Origin: Anaerolineae bacterium
GTDB taxonomy: Bacteria; Chloroflexota; Anaerolineae; Anaerolineales; Villigracilaceae
Length of the DNA stretch: 32,630 bases
Direction of reading: 5' to 3'
Assembly: GCA_030123675.1 (NCBI GenBank)
Contig: JASJYH010000022.1
Location: forward strand, 1 to 32,630
In this document: positions 1 to 6,827 of the stretch, in pieces
Layout: every line of letters starts with the position of its first letter
Position numbering within the stretch: position 1 is the stretch's first letter
Notes under the pieces: generated by a model
What the model saw: the letters and a program-made list of their open reading frames with translations, nothing else
Told to the model about the DNA's origin: nothing
Database searches by the model: none
Translations under genes and position numbers: made by a program

Positions 1-50
1 AACATACTAGACGGGGATACCGCACCGTCCCGGAATCCTACGGGAGGACG

Positions 51-98
51 ATGTGAGCAGAGCGAAGAGTCTCGTTTTACGAGACTGAGCATGACATA
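51..98. repeat. REP-like palindromic sequence
   Basis: A 7-bp perfect hairpin (AGTCTCG, loop TTTTA, CGAGACT, about positions 69-87) sits between an ATGTGAGC-like left edge and a GAGCATGACAT right edge, so the outer parts are also partly inverted. It lies downstream of gcvPB but has no T-tract, so it is not a convincing intrinsic terminator. The GAGC-AGAGCGAAGAGTCTC wording resembles dispersed intergenic palindromes common in environmental bacterial genomes. That resemblance is from memory. Confidence 0.35.
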
Positions 99-140
99 GC
101 CAATTAATGTAAATGTCAAAAGTATGAAAATTCGGTTTGC

Positions 141-1652
141 TTATGTTGTCTGATTCTCGTAATCTTCCGGTAGCCAACAACAAAGTACCAACTCGCGAGC
201 GGCCTTGACCTCATCCATACGACCGAATTTGGTGTTGTGTGGCGCATTGTGAAGCAGGTCGGGATCATTTATAGCTTCGTCAGCTATCTTAATGAGTGCA
301 TCTGCAAAGCGATCAAGAGTATCCTTGTTTTCGGTTTCGGTTGGTTCAATCATCAAGGCTTCATGCACGATCAATGGGAAATAATTCGTGGGGGGGTGAA
401 AACCGTAATCCATCAAGCGCTTGGATATATCCAACGCGATGATATCCGAACCCTCGAAACGACCCTCAGCGATAAATTCATGCATACAGATCCGGTCAAA
501 TGGAATTGTATACGTATCGCGCACACGGGCTTGTAAATAATTGGCGTTCAAGACCGCATATTCCGCAATTTGCCGTAATCCATCCGGTCCGTGCATTGCG
601 ATATAGGTGAAAGCGCGGACGAGACCGCCCCCGAAATGTCCATGGAAGGCTTTCATGCGTCCAATTGATTTTTCGGGAGTTATGAAACCGAAAAGGGGTG
701 CCACCTCACCATCAGCTTCTTCTAGAATGTCAACTAATGGGGAAGGCAAGAAATCTGCCAGATGGGAAACTACTCCAACCGGGCCTGAACCAGGTCCGCC
801 ACCGCCGTGTGGGACAGAGAAAGTTTTGTGCAAATTGAAGTGCATCACGTCAATCCCTAGATCCCCTGGACGGACTATTCCAAGCAGAGCATTCATGTTG
901 GCACCATCGCCATAGACCAAACCGCCACAGTCATGTACGATGTTTATGGCCTCTTCCACATGTTCATCAAACAGACCAAGTGTGTTGGGGTTTGTTAGCA
1001 TCAGGCCCAGAACGGTGTCGTCACACTCTTTTTTGAGTATTTTCAAATCCAGGTTGCCACGCTCATCGGAGGCAATTTGGACAACTTGCAGGCCCATCAT
1101 ACTCGCCGAGGCAGGATTGGTGCCATGGGCCGAATCGGGGATAAGCATCTTGATCCGCTGGTCATCACCTCGAGACTTGTGATAGTTGCGCATAATCAAC
1201 ACACCGGTGAATTCGCCTTGAGCTCCAGCAGCGGGTTGCAGTGTCACCGCGGCAAAGCCGCCGATCTCTTTTAACCATTCTTGCAAGGTATACATTAATG
1301 CCAAGTTGCCTTGTACAGTTTCAATCGGTTGTAGGGGGTGCGTGTACAAGAATCCTGGTAAGCGGCAGGTGTCCTCATTGATCTTGGGATTGTATTTCAT
1401 GGTGCACGAGCCCAGGGGATAAAAGCCAGCGTCCACGTTGTAGTTGAATGTGCTCAGGTGCATATAGTGGCGGATAACATCCACTTCGGCCAATTCTGGT
1501 AGCGGTAAATTCTTCCGCAACATTGATTCAGGCAAATCCGAGCGAGGCACGTCTGGCTCGGGAAATGTGACCCCAGTCCGACCGGGAGTTGAGAGGTCGT
1601 ATATAGTTGGTTCGACTACTTTTGGTTCGCCTTCTAAAACAAAATCACTCAT
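141..1652 (-). CDS. gcvPB: Glycine dehydrogenase (decarboxylating) subunit 2, P-protein C-terminal half
   Basis: This is the second subunit of the two-subunit P-protein of the glycine cleavage system. P-protein decarboxylates glycine with pyridoxal phosphate and passes the aminomethyl group to lipoyl-GcvH in the cytoplasm. The 503-aa length is normal for GcvPB. The PLP lysine is K276 in HFNLHKTFSVPHGGGGPG, followed by the glycine-rich stretch typical of the family. LPGFLYTHP and SAHGTNPASA are further conserved blocks. The ATG overlaps the end of gcvPA by 8 nt (ATGAGTGA), and GGAGGTGAG just upstream serves as ribosome binding site. The two halves are therefore translationally coupled and probably made in equal amounts. 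It is the last gene of the gcvH-gcvPA-gcvPB operon, and no clear terminator follows within the 140 bases available. Identity is secure. Confidence 0.96.
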   Translation of the reverse strand: MSDFVLEGEPKVVEPTIYDLSTPGRTGVTFPEPDVPRSDLPESMLRKNLPLPELAEVDVIRHYMHLSTFNYNVDAGFYPLGSCTMKYNPKINEDTCRLPGFLYTHPLQPIETVQGNLALMYTLQEWLKEIGGFAAVTLQPAAGAQGEFTGVLIMRNYHKSRGDDQRIKMLIPDSAHGTNPASASMMGLQVVQIASDERGNLDLKILKKECDDTVLGLMLTNPNTLGLFDEHVEEAINIVHDCGGLVYGDGANMNALLGIVRPGDLGIDVMHFNLHKTFSVPHGGGGPGSGPVGVVSHLADFLPSPLVDILEEADGEVAPLFGFITPEKSIGRMKAFHGHFGGGLVRAFTYIAMHGPDGLRQIAEYAVLNANYLQARVRDTYTIPFDRICMHEFIAEGRFEGSDIIALDISKRLMDYGFHPPTNYFPLIVHEALMIEPTETENKDTLDRFADALIKIADEAINDPDLLHNAPHNTKFGRMDEVKAARELVLCCWLPEDYENQTT

Positions 1653-2997
1653 GGCTCACCTCCGCCAAAACTTGAACAAATAAATCTATTTCTTCCTTGC
1701 TGTTCATCTCTGTGACTGCAACCAGCAAGTGCTGCTTAAGCGCCGGATAATCTTGGCCAAGGTCGTACCCGCCTAGAATCCCATGCTCAAGCAGATGTGC
1801 GTTGACTTCATCCACCGGGCGGCCAACGTTCAAAGTGAATTCATGGAAAAATGGATCACTAAAACCAAGTTTTATACCTGGGAGTTTGCTGAGCTGTTTT
1901 GCGGCGTAATGGGCTTTGTGATAGCATAATTCAGCCACCTGGCGCAGACCATGTTTGCCCACCAGGGAGAGATACACAGCCGAAGCAAGTGCCAGTAAGC
2001 TCTGATTCGTGCAGATATTAGAGCTGGCACGTTGACGTTTTATGTGCTGTTCTCGAGCGGTCAATGTCAACACATAGGCTTTTTGTCCGCGGTTGTCAAT
2101 TGTTTCGCCAACCAAACGGCCGGCCATTTTGTGAACGAATTTTTTGGTGGTGGTGAAGAAACCCAACGAAGGGCCACCATACCACATGGGAATACCAAGC
2201 GGCTGGCCTTCGCCCACAACAATATCTGCGCCCATATCAGCCGGTGTTTTGAACATGGCCAGCATTGTGGGATTTGCTACTACACATACCAAGGCACCTT
2301 TTTCGTGGGCTTTGTCAATTAATTTTGTGTAATCGTAAATACGTCCAAAGAAATCTGGATACTGGACGATTACCAGCATGGTATTATCGTCGATCATTTC
2401 CGCAAACGCTTCGGGAGTGGGCTCCAGGTCTGCGTTCGGGTCGTCCCCAGCATGTTCCAGGTCCATGCCTTGTGTGTATGTGTGAATTACTTCGCGATAT
2501 TGAGGGTGGACGGTTGGGGATACAACAATCTTAGTGCGTTTGCCACGAAACACAGCCCAAGCCATATTGGCCGCTTCAGCCGCTGCGGTTGCGCCATCGT
2601 AATGCGAGGCGTTCGAGACTTCCATACCAGTCAAGTTTGATAGCAGGCTTTGGTATTCGAATATCGCCTGGAGTGTACCTTGCGAGATTTCCGGTTGATA
2701 GGGTGTATAAGCGGTGTAATATTCGCCGCGCAGCAAGATATGATTGACGGCAGATGGGATGTAATGGTTATACATTCCTGCTCCAAGAAAGGAGACCAAG
2801 TCGCGAGTTGATTCATTCCCAGCTGCCAATTCGCCGAGTTCAACCGCGGCTTCCATTTCAGTAATTGCAGGCGGTAAATTAAGGTCGGGGAAACGATACT
2901 TTTCAGGGACAGCCTCAAATAGATCTTCAAGATTCTTGATGCCTATGGTTTTTAGCATTGAATCCAGTTCCCTGGGAGAGTTTGAGATAAAAGTCAT
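1645..2997 (-). CDS. gcvPA: Glycine dehydrogenase (decarboxylating) subunit 1, P-protein N-terminal half
   Basis: This is the first subunit of the split P-protein and pairs with GcvPB to form the active glycine decarboxylase. At 450 aa it has the usual GcvPA length. Recognisable family blocks are FLGAGMYNHYIPSAV near residues 69-83, TAYTPYQPEISQGTLQ near 94-109 and the YDGATAAAEA segment near 133-142. Subunit 1 does not carry the PLP lysine. The ATG at 2997 has a purine-rich site (AAGGAAA) a few bases upstream. It follows gcvH by 63 bp and overlaps gcvPB by 8 nt, so it is the middle gene of the operon and comes under the glycine riboswitch upstream of gcvH. Nothing looks degraded. Identity is secure. 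Confidence 0.96.
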   Translation of the reverse strand: MTFISNSPRELDSMLKTIGIKNLEDLFEAVPEKYRFPDLNLPPAITEMEAAVELGELAAGNESTRDLVSFLGAGMYNHYIPSAVNHILLRGEYYTAYTPYQPEISQGTLQAIFEYQSLLSNLTGMEVSNASHYDGATAAAEAANMAWAVFRGKRTKIVVSPTVHPQYREVIHTYTQGMDLEHAGDDPNADLEPTPEAFAEMIDDNTMLVIVQYPDFFGRIYDYTKLIDKAHEKGALVCVVANPTMLAMFKTPADMGADIVVGEGQPLGIPMWYGGPSLGFFTTTKKFVHKMAGRLVGETIDNRGQKAYVLTLTAREQHIKRQRASSNICTNQSLLALASAVYLSLVGKHGLRQVAELCYHKAHYAAKQLSKLPGIKLGFSDPFFHEFTLNVGRPVDEVNAHLLEHGILGGYDLGQDYPALKQHLLVAVTEMNSKEEIDLFVQVLAEVSHE

Positions 2998-3060
2998 AAG
3001 GTATTTCCTTGTTCGATTATATAATCAATACCCCCACTTTTAATTTGATAGGAAGCTAAC

Positions 3061-3438
3061 CTATTGGTCGCGTTCTTCGCAATACTTTGTGTATGCCGCG
3101 GCGTCCATTACTTCGCCAAGCTTCCCAGCCTCAACCTTGACCATCCAGCCATCACCATATGGATCACTGTTCAGCACTTCAGGTGTTTCGGCCAGGGCAT
3201 CATTAATCTCTGTGATCTTTCCACTGGTTGGTGAATAAATCTCGGCCGAAGCTTTGACCGATTCAACAGAAGCGATCGGTGTACCGACCTCAACTGTATC
3301 TCCAACTTCAACCAATAATTCGATGAAAACGATGTCGGAAAGCTGATCTTGGGCATAATCGCTAAGACCTATTCCCCCGGTTTCTGGGTCAAACCACTCG
3401 TCAGTCTTACCGTACTTGAGATTTGAAGGGGTATTCAT
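3061..3438 (-). CDS. gcvH: Glycine cleavage system H protein
   Basis: This lipoyl carrier shuttles the aminomethyl intermediate from P-protein to T-protein, and its lipoyl arm is reoxidised by L-protein. It is 125 aa, the normal size. The lipoylation site is K62 in ASVESVKASAEIYSP. The preceding GGIGLSDYAQDQLSDIVFIEL segment is the conserved H-protein fold start. The ATG at 3438 has an AGGAG ribosome binding site about 8 nt upstream. It is the first gene after the glycine riboswitch and its terminator, so its expression should rise with glycine. gcvT (aminomethyltransferase) is absent here although many gcv operons carry it beside gcvH. It is probably encoded elsewhere. Confidence 0.96.
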   Translation of the reverse strand: MNTPSNLKYGKTDEWFDPETGGIGLSDYAQDQLSDIVFIELLVEVGDTVEVGTPIASVESVKASAEIYSPTSGKITEINDALAETPEVLNSDPYGDGWMVKVEAGKLGEVMDAAAYTKYCEERDQ

Positions 3439-3470
3439 ATTTACTCCTAACAGAACTAGGGTTGGGAATT

Positions 3471-3500
3471 AAAAAAGACGCACGGAATACATTGTGCGTC
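3471..3500 (-). terminator. Riboswitch-controlled intrinsic terminator upstream of gcvH
   Basis: Read on the minus strand this is GACGCAC, a 10-nt loop, GTGCGTC and then six T residues, a textbook intrinsic terminator. It lies between the glycine aptamers and the gcvH ribosome binding site. It begins next to the CAGAGG strand that closes the second aptamer, so it is the likely expression platform. Glycine binding would favour the aptamer and allow read-through (an ON switch). Confidence 0.85.
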
Positions 3501-3722
3501 CTCTGTCATGAACCTGAGAGATTCAACCTATTAGCTCGTAAATTTGTGGTTGTTTATGAAAAACATACAAATCTATTTAACTTAATAAGCCTTGCACCGT
3601 CGGTGTCCGTTATGGACTTTCCAGAGGGCTTAGGAGTAGGGTCCTTTTACCTGAGAGTTTCGCCTCATTTCCAGGCTTGCACCTTCGGTGTCCTTCGGCT
3701 ATGCCTCCAGATCTCTTCCCTG
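3498..3722 (-). promoter_or_regulatory. Tandem glycine riboswitch
   Basis: Two copies of the glycine aptamer core are visible on the minus strand. Aptamer I (about 3722-3640) has CTGGAG, then GACACCGAAGGTGCAAGCC, then AAACTCTCAGGTAAAAGGAC. Aptamer II (about 3632-3498) has CTCTGGA, then GGACACCGACGGTGCAAGGC, then AATCTCTCAGGTTCATGACAGAGG. The ACCGA-GGTGCAAG and CTCTCAGG motifs are the signature of the gcvT RNA element. The second aptamer has an enlarged variable arm. Placement immediately before gcvH-gcvPA-gcvPB fits glycine-dependent induction of glycine breakdown. Boundaries are approximate. Confidence 0.93.
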
Positions 3723-3746
3723 TTTCCCAATCAATTGTGATGATTA

Positions 3747-3775
3747 ATTTTACGGGGGAGATGGGCAAAAGTCAA
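3747..3775 (-). promoter_or_regulatory. Sigma-70-type promoter of the gcv operon
   Basis: On the minus strand TTGACT (3775-3770) is followed after exactly 17 nt by TAAAAT (3752-3747). Transcription would start near 3740, about 15 nt before the first glycine aptamer. The -35 hexamer overlaps the stop codon of the upstream membrane-protein gene. Confidence 0.75.
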
Positions 3776-4368
3776 GAGGAAGAATTTCCTGCTTTGGCTT
3801 TCGACTTGGTTTTTTTGACGGCAGGCTTTGGATCCGATTTTCCTGAAGCTACTTTGCGAGAGGCAGGTTTTTTCGGTTTGGGTGTGCTCTTCCCCCTGTC
3901 GGGGACCTGCGGCGGGGGGATTGCTGGTGTCACAGGTAGATTTGGTGCCTCTGGATCAGGCGTCTTTGAATCTTGCATCCCATTCAAACGGGCAAAATAT
4001 TCCTTCACCTGTTGATCATTATAGAAGACCAGCGAGAGAATGCCGACAATCATTGAGAAAAAATTTGCAGTAAATATGGTCAGGATTGCAAGTTTCGCTA
4101 GTGTGGTTGAGGGTTGGATTGGTTTTGAAGGGGTGGTCAGCAATTTGGCTGCATAGATGATTTCAAAAATGCCTAAGAAGGATGGCATAATGGTGAACAG
4201 GATTAATGGTAGACAAAATAAAGCGAACCCAGAACTCCACCCAATAATCATTCCAGGTAATATGATGCCCCAGAAAATATTTCCAATACCGTTGATCAGA
4301 GTCAAATAAGCAATGGCGCTTACAAGGCCTGGTTTGAAATTGGTTGATGAATATGTATTTTCACTCAT
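3772..4368 (-). CDS. Hypothetical multi-pass membrane protein with Lys/Pro-rich tail
   Basis: The family is not recognised. The 198-aa protein has about four hydrophobic segments (roughly residues 14-34, 38-60, 62-76 and 90-114). A C-terminal cytoplasmic-looking tail of about 65 residues follows, rich in Pro, Lys and Ser, with repeated PKP/KKPA/KSKAKA patterns. The ATG at 4368 has an AAGGAG ribosome binding site about 8 nt upstream. The basic tail could bind nucleic acid or acidic lipids, but that is speculation. No terminator separates its stop codon from the gcv promoter, so its transcript may run into the riboswitch. The adjacent upstream gene on the same strand also encodes a small membrane protein but is insulated by a strong palindrome. 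Confidence 0.7.
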   Translation of the reverse strand: MSENTYSSTNFKPGLVSAIAYLTLINGIGNIFWGIILPGMIIGWSSGFALFCLPLILFTIMPSFLGIFEIIYAAKLLTTPSKPIQPSTTLAKLAILTIFTANFFSMIVGILSLVFYNDQQVKEYFARLNGMQDSKTPDPEAPNLPVTPAIPPPQVPDRGKSTPKPKKPASRKVASGKSDPKPAVKKTKSKAKAGNSSS

Positions 4369-4430
4369 AAAAATACTCCTTAATTAGTTATCTACTGTGA
4401 TTTACGCAATTATGCCGAAGAGGTTGCAAA

Positions 4431-4464
4431 GAAAAGAGCCTGCTCATATGAGCAGGCTCTTTTC
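4431..4464 (-). terminator. Perfect 34-bp palindromic terminator
   Basis: Two 17-nt arms (GAAAAGAGCCTGCTCAT and its exact complement) meet with no spacer, so the central bases form the loop. The A-rich left arm becomes a T-rich tract when read on the minus strand, directly downstream of the DUF4870-like gene that ends at 4483. Because it is symmetric it should also terminate in the plus direction. Confidence 0.8.
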
Positions 4465-4482
4465 TATATTGAGATATGAGGA

Positions 4483-4812
4483 TTAGACCCAGCCTTGTCC
4501 TTTTATGAAGTTGGTAATCACCGGGATTTCGAACAATTCACCTTGATAGGCCTTGTAAGCCCAATAGAAGAAGACTAGCCATAGGAACGGAACGCAAACC
4601 CCACCTACAACAGTGATACCAAGAATAATACTGATAATGATAAAAGCAATGTTGGCAGCTATTGATTGCACAGCATGGTATTTGATGAAGGGGCGAGCCT
4701 TTTTATCTTCCATCAAGAGCATGATGATGGCAATCAAGCCAATGGGGTAACCAAGCGCAGCCCACAGCTTATCGTCACTGGTGGCATCTGCATTCTTAGG
4801 GGCTTCAGACAT
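4483..4812 (-). CDS. Small DUF4870/Tic20-like membrane protein
   Basis: The 109-aa protein has a short polar N-terminus (MSEAPKNADATSDDKLWA), then a hydrophobic segment around residues 20-36. An amphipathic stretch with DKKARPFIKYHAVQS follows, and then two hydrophobic segments (about 50-68 and 70-88). The R-x-F-x-K-x-H-A-x-Q-S motif between the first two membrane spans is characteristic of DUF4870-type small membrane proteins, whose role is unknown. The start at 4812 is preferred over an upstream in-frame start at 4881. It has a perfect AGGAGG site about 9 nt upstream, and the extra upstream residues would overlap the promoter. A clear promoter and a strong terminator frame it as a single-gene transcript. 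Confidence 0.8.
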   Translation of the reverse strand: MSEAPKNADATSDDKLWAALGYPIGLIAIIMLLMEDKKARPFIKYHAVQSIAANIAFIIISIILGITVVGGVCVPFLWLVFFYWAYKAYQGELFEIPVITNFIKGQGWV

Positions 4813-4852
4813 AATACATACCTCCTGAAATTGTTCAATGGGTTGGTTTTGT

Positions 4853-4881
4853 ATTGTACAACCAAAAGAGTCAAAAATCAA
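4853..4881 (-). promoter_or_regulatory. Promoter of the DUF4870-like gene
   Basis: On the minus strand TTGATT (4881-4876) and TACAAT (4858-4853) are separated by 17 nt. Initiation would fall near 4846, giving a leader of about 35 nt with an AGGAGG ribosome binding site. It is divergent from the fmt promoter about 60 bp away. Confidence 0.65.
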
Positions 4882-4915
4882 TTGAATTGATCAGTCATAT
4901 CCAATATGGACGATG

Positions 4916-4931
4916 TGCTAAAATCGATTTA
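4916..4931 (+). promoter_or_regulatory. Extended -10 promoter placing the start at the fmt ATG
   Basis: TGC-TAAAAT (4916-4924) is an extended -10 element with six bases (CGATTT) between it and the ATG at 4931. Initiation 7 nt after the hexamer would coincide with the A of the ATG. No Shine-Dalgarno sequence is seen, which fits a leaderless mRNA. No good -35 is seen at the right distance. The same arrangement recurs at 9391-9406 on the other strand. Confidence 0.6.
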
Positions 4932-5848
4932 TGGTTACCAACTTGAAGATCGTGTTTTTGGGCTCTCCTGATTTTGCGCTTCCAACATTAAATTTGATCC
5001 ATAAAAATCACGATGTTGTAGGTGTGGTTACTCAGCCTGACCGTGCTGCCGGTCGTGGGCGTGAGCTGAAACCACCGCCTGTCAAATCTTTAGCGCTGGA
5101 ATTGGATATCCCTGTTATTCAACCCCAAAAAATACGAGATGTGAAATCCATGGACCAATTAAGAGTCTGGTCTCCAAGTTTGATCATTGTAGCGGCCTAT
5201 GGACAAATTCTTAAACAAGAAGTTCTTGAAATGCCTGAATTTGGGTGCCTCAACATACATGCTTCCTTACTCCCACGTTGGCGCGGCGCTGCACCGATTA
5301 ACGCGGCGATCTTACATGGGGACGATCAATCAGGTATCACAATTATGAAAATGAACGCAGGCCTAGACACGGGCCCGATACTTAGTCAAGAATCCGTGCG
5401 CATCAAATCGGACGAGACAGCTGGTTCCCTTTTTGAATCGTTGTCTCAGCTCGGGGCAAAATTACTACTGGAAACTTTACCCGATTACATTTCCGGTGAG
5501 CTTATGACTCAATCACAGTCAGATCAAGGGGTCACCTATGCCGGCATGCTCAAAAAACAAGACGGGGAGTTGGTTTTCTCCTATCCTGCTGAACAACTCG
5601 AACGAAAAATCCGGGCTTTCAACCCCTGGCCGGGAACCTATTTCCAATGGAATGGGGACACCCTAAAAGTGCACAGGGCCAGTATAGGTACAGGAAAGGC
5701 TAGCGAAGCTGAACGGATCGTCGTCGCCGATAAACCCGGTTTAGGTACTTCCAATGGGTTGCTTATCCTGGAAGAAGTTCAAGCCGCTGGTAAAAAACGT
5801 ATGCCTGCAAAGGATTTTCTCAGGGGGATCAAGAATTGGGCAGGGTAG
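4931..5848 (+). CDS. fmt: Methionyl-tRNA formyltransferase
   Basis: Fmt formylates Met-tRNA(fMet) using 10-formyltetrahydrofolate to produce the initiator tRNA of bacterial translation. The 305-aa length is typical. The N-terminal Rossmann-like formyltransferase domain starts with KIVFLGSPDFALP. The catalytic core shows N108 and H110 in LNIHASLLPRWRGAAPI and D146 in GLDTGPIL, the classic Asn-His-Asp set. The C-terminal OB-fold-like domain (about 200-305) includes RKIRAFNPWPGTYF and ends with the KRMPAKDFLRG block. The ATG at 4931 lacks a ribosome binding site and sits 7 nt after an extended -10 element, so translation is probably leaderless. def (peptide deformylase), a frequent partner, is not adjacent. 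A hairpin follows 85 nt after the stop codon. Confidence 0.97.
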   Translation: MVTNLKIVFLGSPDFALPTLNLIHKNHDVVGVVTQPDRAAGRGRELKPPPVKSLALELDIPVIQPQKIRDVKSMDQLRVWSPSLIIVAAYGQILKQEVLEMPEFGCLNIHASLLPRWRGAAPINAAILHGDDQSGITIMKMNAGLDTGPILSQESVRIKSDETAGSLFESLSQLGAKLLLETLPDYISGELMTQSQSDQGVTYAGMLKKQDGELVFSYPAEQLERKIRAFNPWPGTYFQWNGDTLKVHRASIGTGKASEAERIVVADKPGLGTSNGLLILEEVQAAGKKRMPAKDFLRGIKNWAG

Positions 5849-5932
5849 GTATATTTGAATGCGATTATTAATTATGCCCCCAACCACATTATCACTCGGA
5901 TGGCTATTCACAGGCTACTTAAATCAATTTAA

Positions 5933-5966
5933 AATAAACAGGAGCGTGAGAGCGCTCCTGTTTATT
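5933..5966. terminator. Bidirectional terminator between fmt and the secreted Gly-rich protein
   Basis: The stem AATAAACAGGAGCG pairs perfectly with CGCTCCTGTTTATT around the 6-nt loop TGAGAG. It lies between two convergent stop codons (5848 plus, 5985 minus). The A/T-rich outer arms give a short U-rich 3' side in both directions. Confidence 0.75.
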
Positions 5967-5984
5967 ACTTACTTCAACCTAAAT

Positions 5985-6482
5985 CTAAAAATTTACATCA
6001 GATGGGGGTAATCCGCGTCCTGGGAAACCTTGACCTTGATTGGCTCCACCTTGACCAGGACCACCACCACCTCGTCCGCTGCGGCCACCTTTGAACCCAT
6101 TTTCAAGGCGTTCAAGTATCTTATCTGCCTTTTCCTGTGTTATTGTGCCGTCTTCCAAGCCTTGGGCGATGCGGTCACGTATGCTTTGTTCTCGAATAGC
6201 ACCAAGCGTATCCTTGAACTCCTGGATGTCTACACCCGCTGCCTCAACCAATTCTCTCAGTTTTTGGCCGCTTTCTAATGCAGCAGTCAGTTCGTCCGTG
6301 CTCATATTGAGCAGGTCGGCAGCTGCTTCCAAGGCTTCACCACTCAGACTGCGTCCGCCACCTTTTCCACCACCAGGCCCGCCTTCATGTGCATAAGCCG
6401 TTGTGGTGCTGGAGACACCAACTGCGAGGAGCGCAATTACCAGTGCCCCGATAATCCAGCTATATTTCTTGTTGAATTTCAT
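5985..6482 (-). CDS. Small secreted Gly-rich helical protein
   Basis: The 165-aa precursor has a clear Sec signal peptide (MKFNKKYSW, a hydrophobic core near residues 10-24, then a probable cleavage near AYA-HEGG about residue 31). A Gly-rich linker follows (about 32-47). A helical core (about 48-128) carries the pattern LLNMSTDELTAALESGQKL and DGTITQEKADKILERLEN. A second Gly/Arg/Gln-rich tail ends it. The core repeats the LxMSxxELxxAL-GxxL and GxITQEKAD style seen in small exported proteins of Gram-positive bacteria and Chloroflexi. Their role is unknown. The start has an AAGGAG site. No enzyme motif or cysteine is visible. A structural, envelope-associated or metal-binding role cannot be told apart from sequence. 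Confidence 0.75.
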   Translation of the reverse strand: MKFNKKYSWIIGALVIALLAVGVSSTTTAYAHEGGPGGGKGGGRSLSGEALEAAADLLNMSTDELTAALESGQKLRELVEAAGVDIQEFKDTLGAIREQSIRDRIAQGLEDGTITQEKADKILERLENGFKGGRSGRGGGGPGQGGANQGQGFPGRGLPPSDVNF

Positions 6483-6499
6483 ATTTTCTCCTTATTACT

Positions 6500-6529
6500 A
6501 TTTTAGATCCTGATTTGAACCTACACCAA
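6500..6529 (-). promoter_or_regulatory. Candidate promoter of the secreted Gly-rich protein
   Basis: On the minus strand TTGGTG (6529-6524) and TAAAAT (6505-6500) are separated by 18 nt. Initiation near 6493 would leave only a very short leader that includes the AAGGAG site. Confidence 0.45.
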
Positions 6530-6621
6530 TAGTAGAAGAAACTTGTAAAGTGAGTGTCAACAGAATGTGTGTAAAATATGTAGATGGTTGTTTTGGGAGT
6601 AATAAGTATCTAGGAAATGCA

Positions 6622-6630
6622 TGGTATACT
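6622..6630 (+). promoter_or_regulatory. Extended -10 promoter of the DEAD-box helicase gene
   Basis: TGG-TATACT is an extended -10 element with no good -35 at standard spacing. Initiation would be near 6637, about 190 nt before the helicase ATG at 6828. Confidence 0.55.
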
Positions 6631-6636
6631 CCCGTG

Positions 6637-6827
6637 CCGCTCCGAAAGGAGCAATAACTACATTGGTTTTGTAAGTCTCAGTTGGTGGCCCGGTAGATTT
6701 GCCGGGTGCTTTTGTTGTAAACAGAATGACTCTTGTTTATGGGATGGGTCACCTGTTACCGGCAACAGGAGCATGGCCTGAAAAGGCCGTGCAGATGAAA
6801 GACCCTCGAAACATAAACAGGAGTACC
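6637..6827 (+). promoter_or_regulatory. Long structured 5' leader of the DEAD-box helicase mRNA
   Basis: Four short stem-loops occur in a row. They are GCTCC-GAAA-GGAGC (6639-6652, GNRA-type loop), CCCGG-loop-CCGGG (6689-6706) followed closely by TGCTTTTGTT, CCTGTT-ACCGGC-AACAGG (6752-6769) and GGCC-TGAAAA-GGCC (6775-6788). The ribosome binding site ACAGGAG follows at 6817-6823. The second hairpin plus its T-rich tail resembles a weak intrinsic terminator, which would allow attenuation. Long leaders regulate cold-shock RNA helicases in other bacteria. Whether this one does is inference. It matches no RNA family I can name. Confidence 0.5.

Noticed and set aside
70-87. Hairpin at the left edge as terminator of the gcv operon
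   Set aside because: It has no T-tract in the minus direction and looks more like a dispersed palindrome.
3423-4015. Plus-strand open frames over the glycine riboswitch and membrane-protein gene
   Set aside because: The region is explained by the riboswitch, terminator and gene on the minus strand, and no start signals are seen.
6699-6827. 43-residue N-terminal extension of the DEAD-box helicase
   Set aside because: The sequence folds into hairpins, the family begins at the downstream ATG, and the good ribosome binding site lies at 6817-6823.
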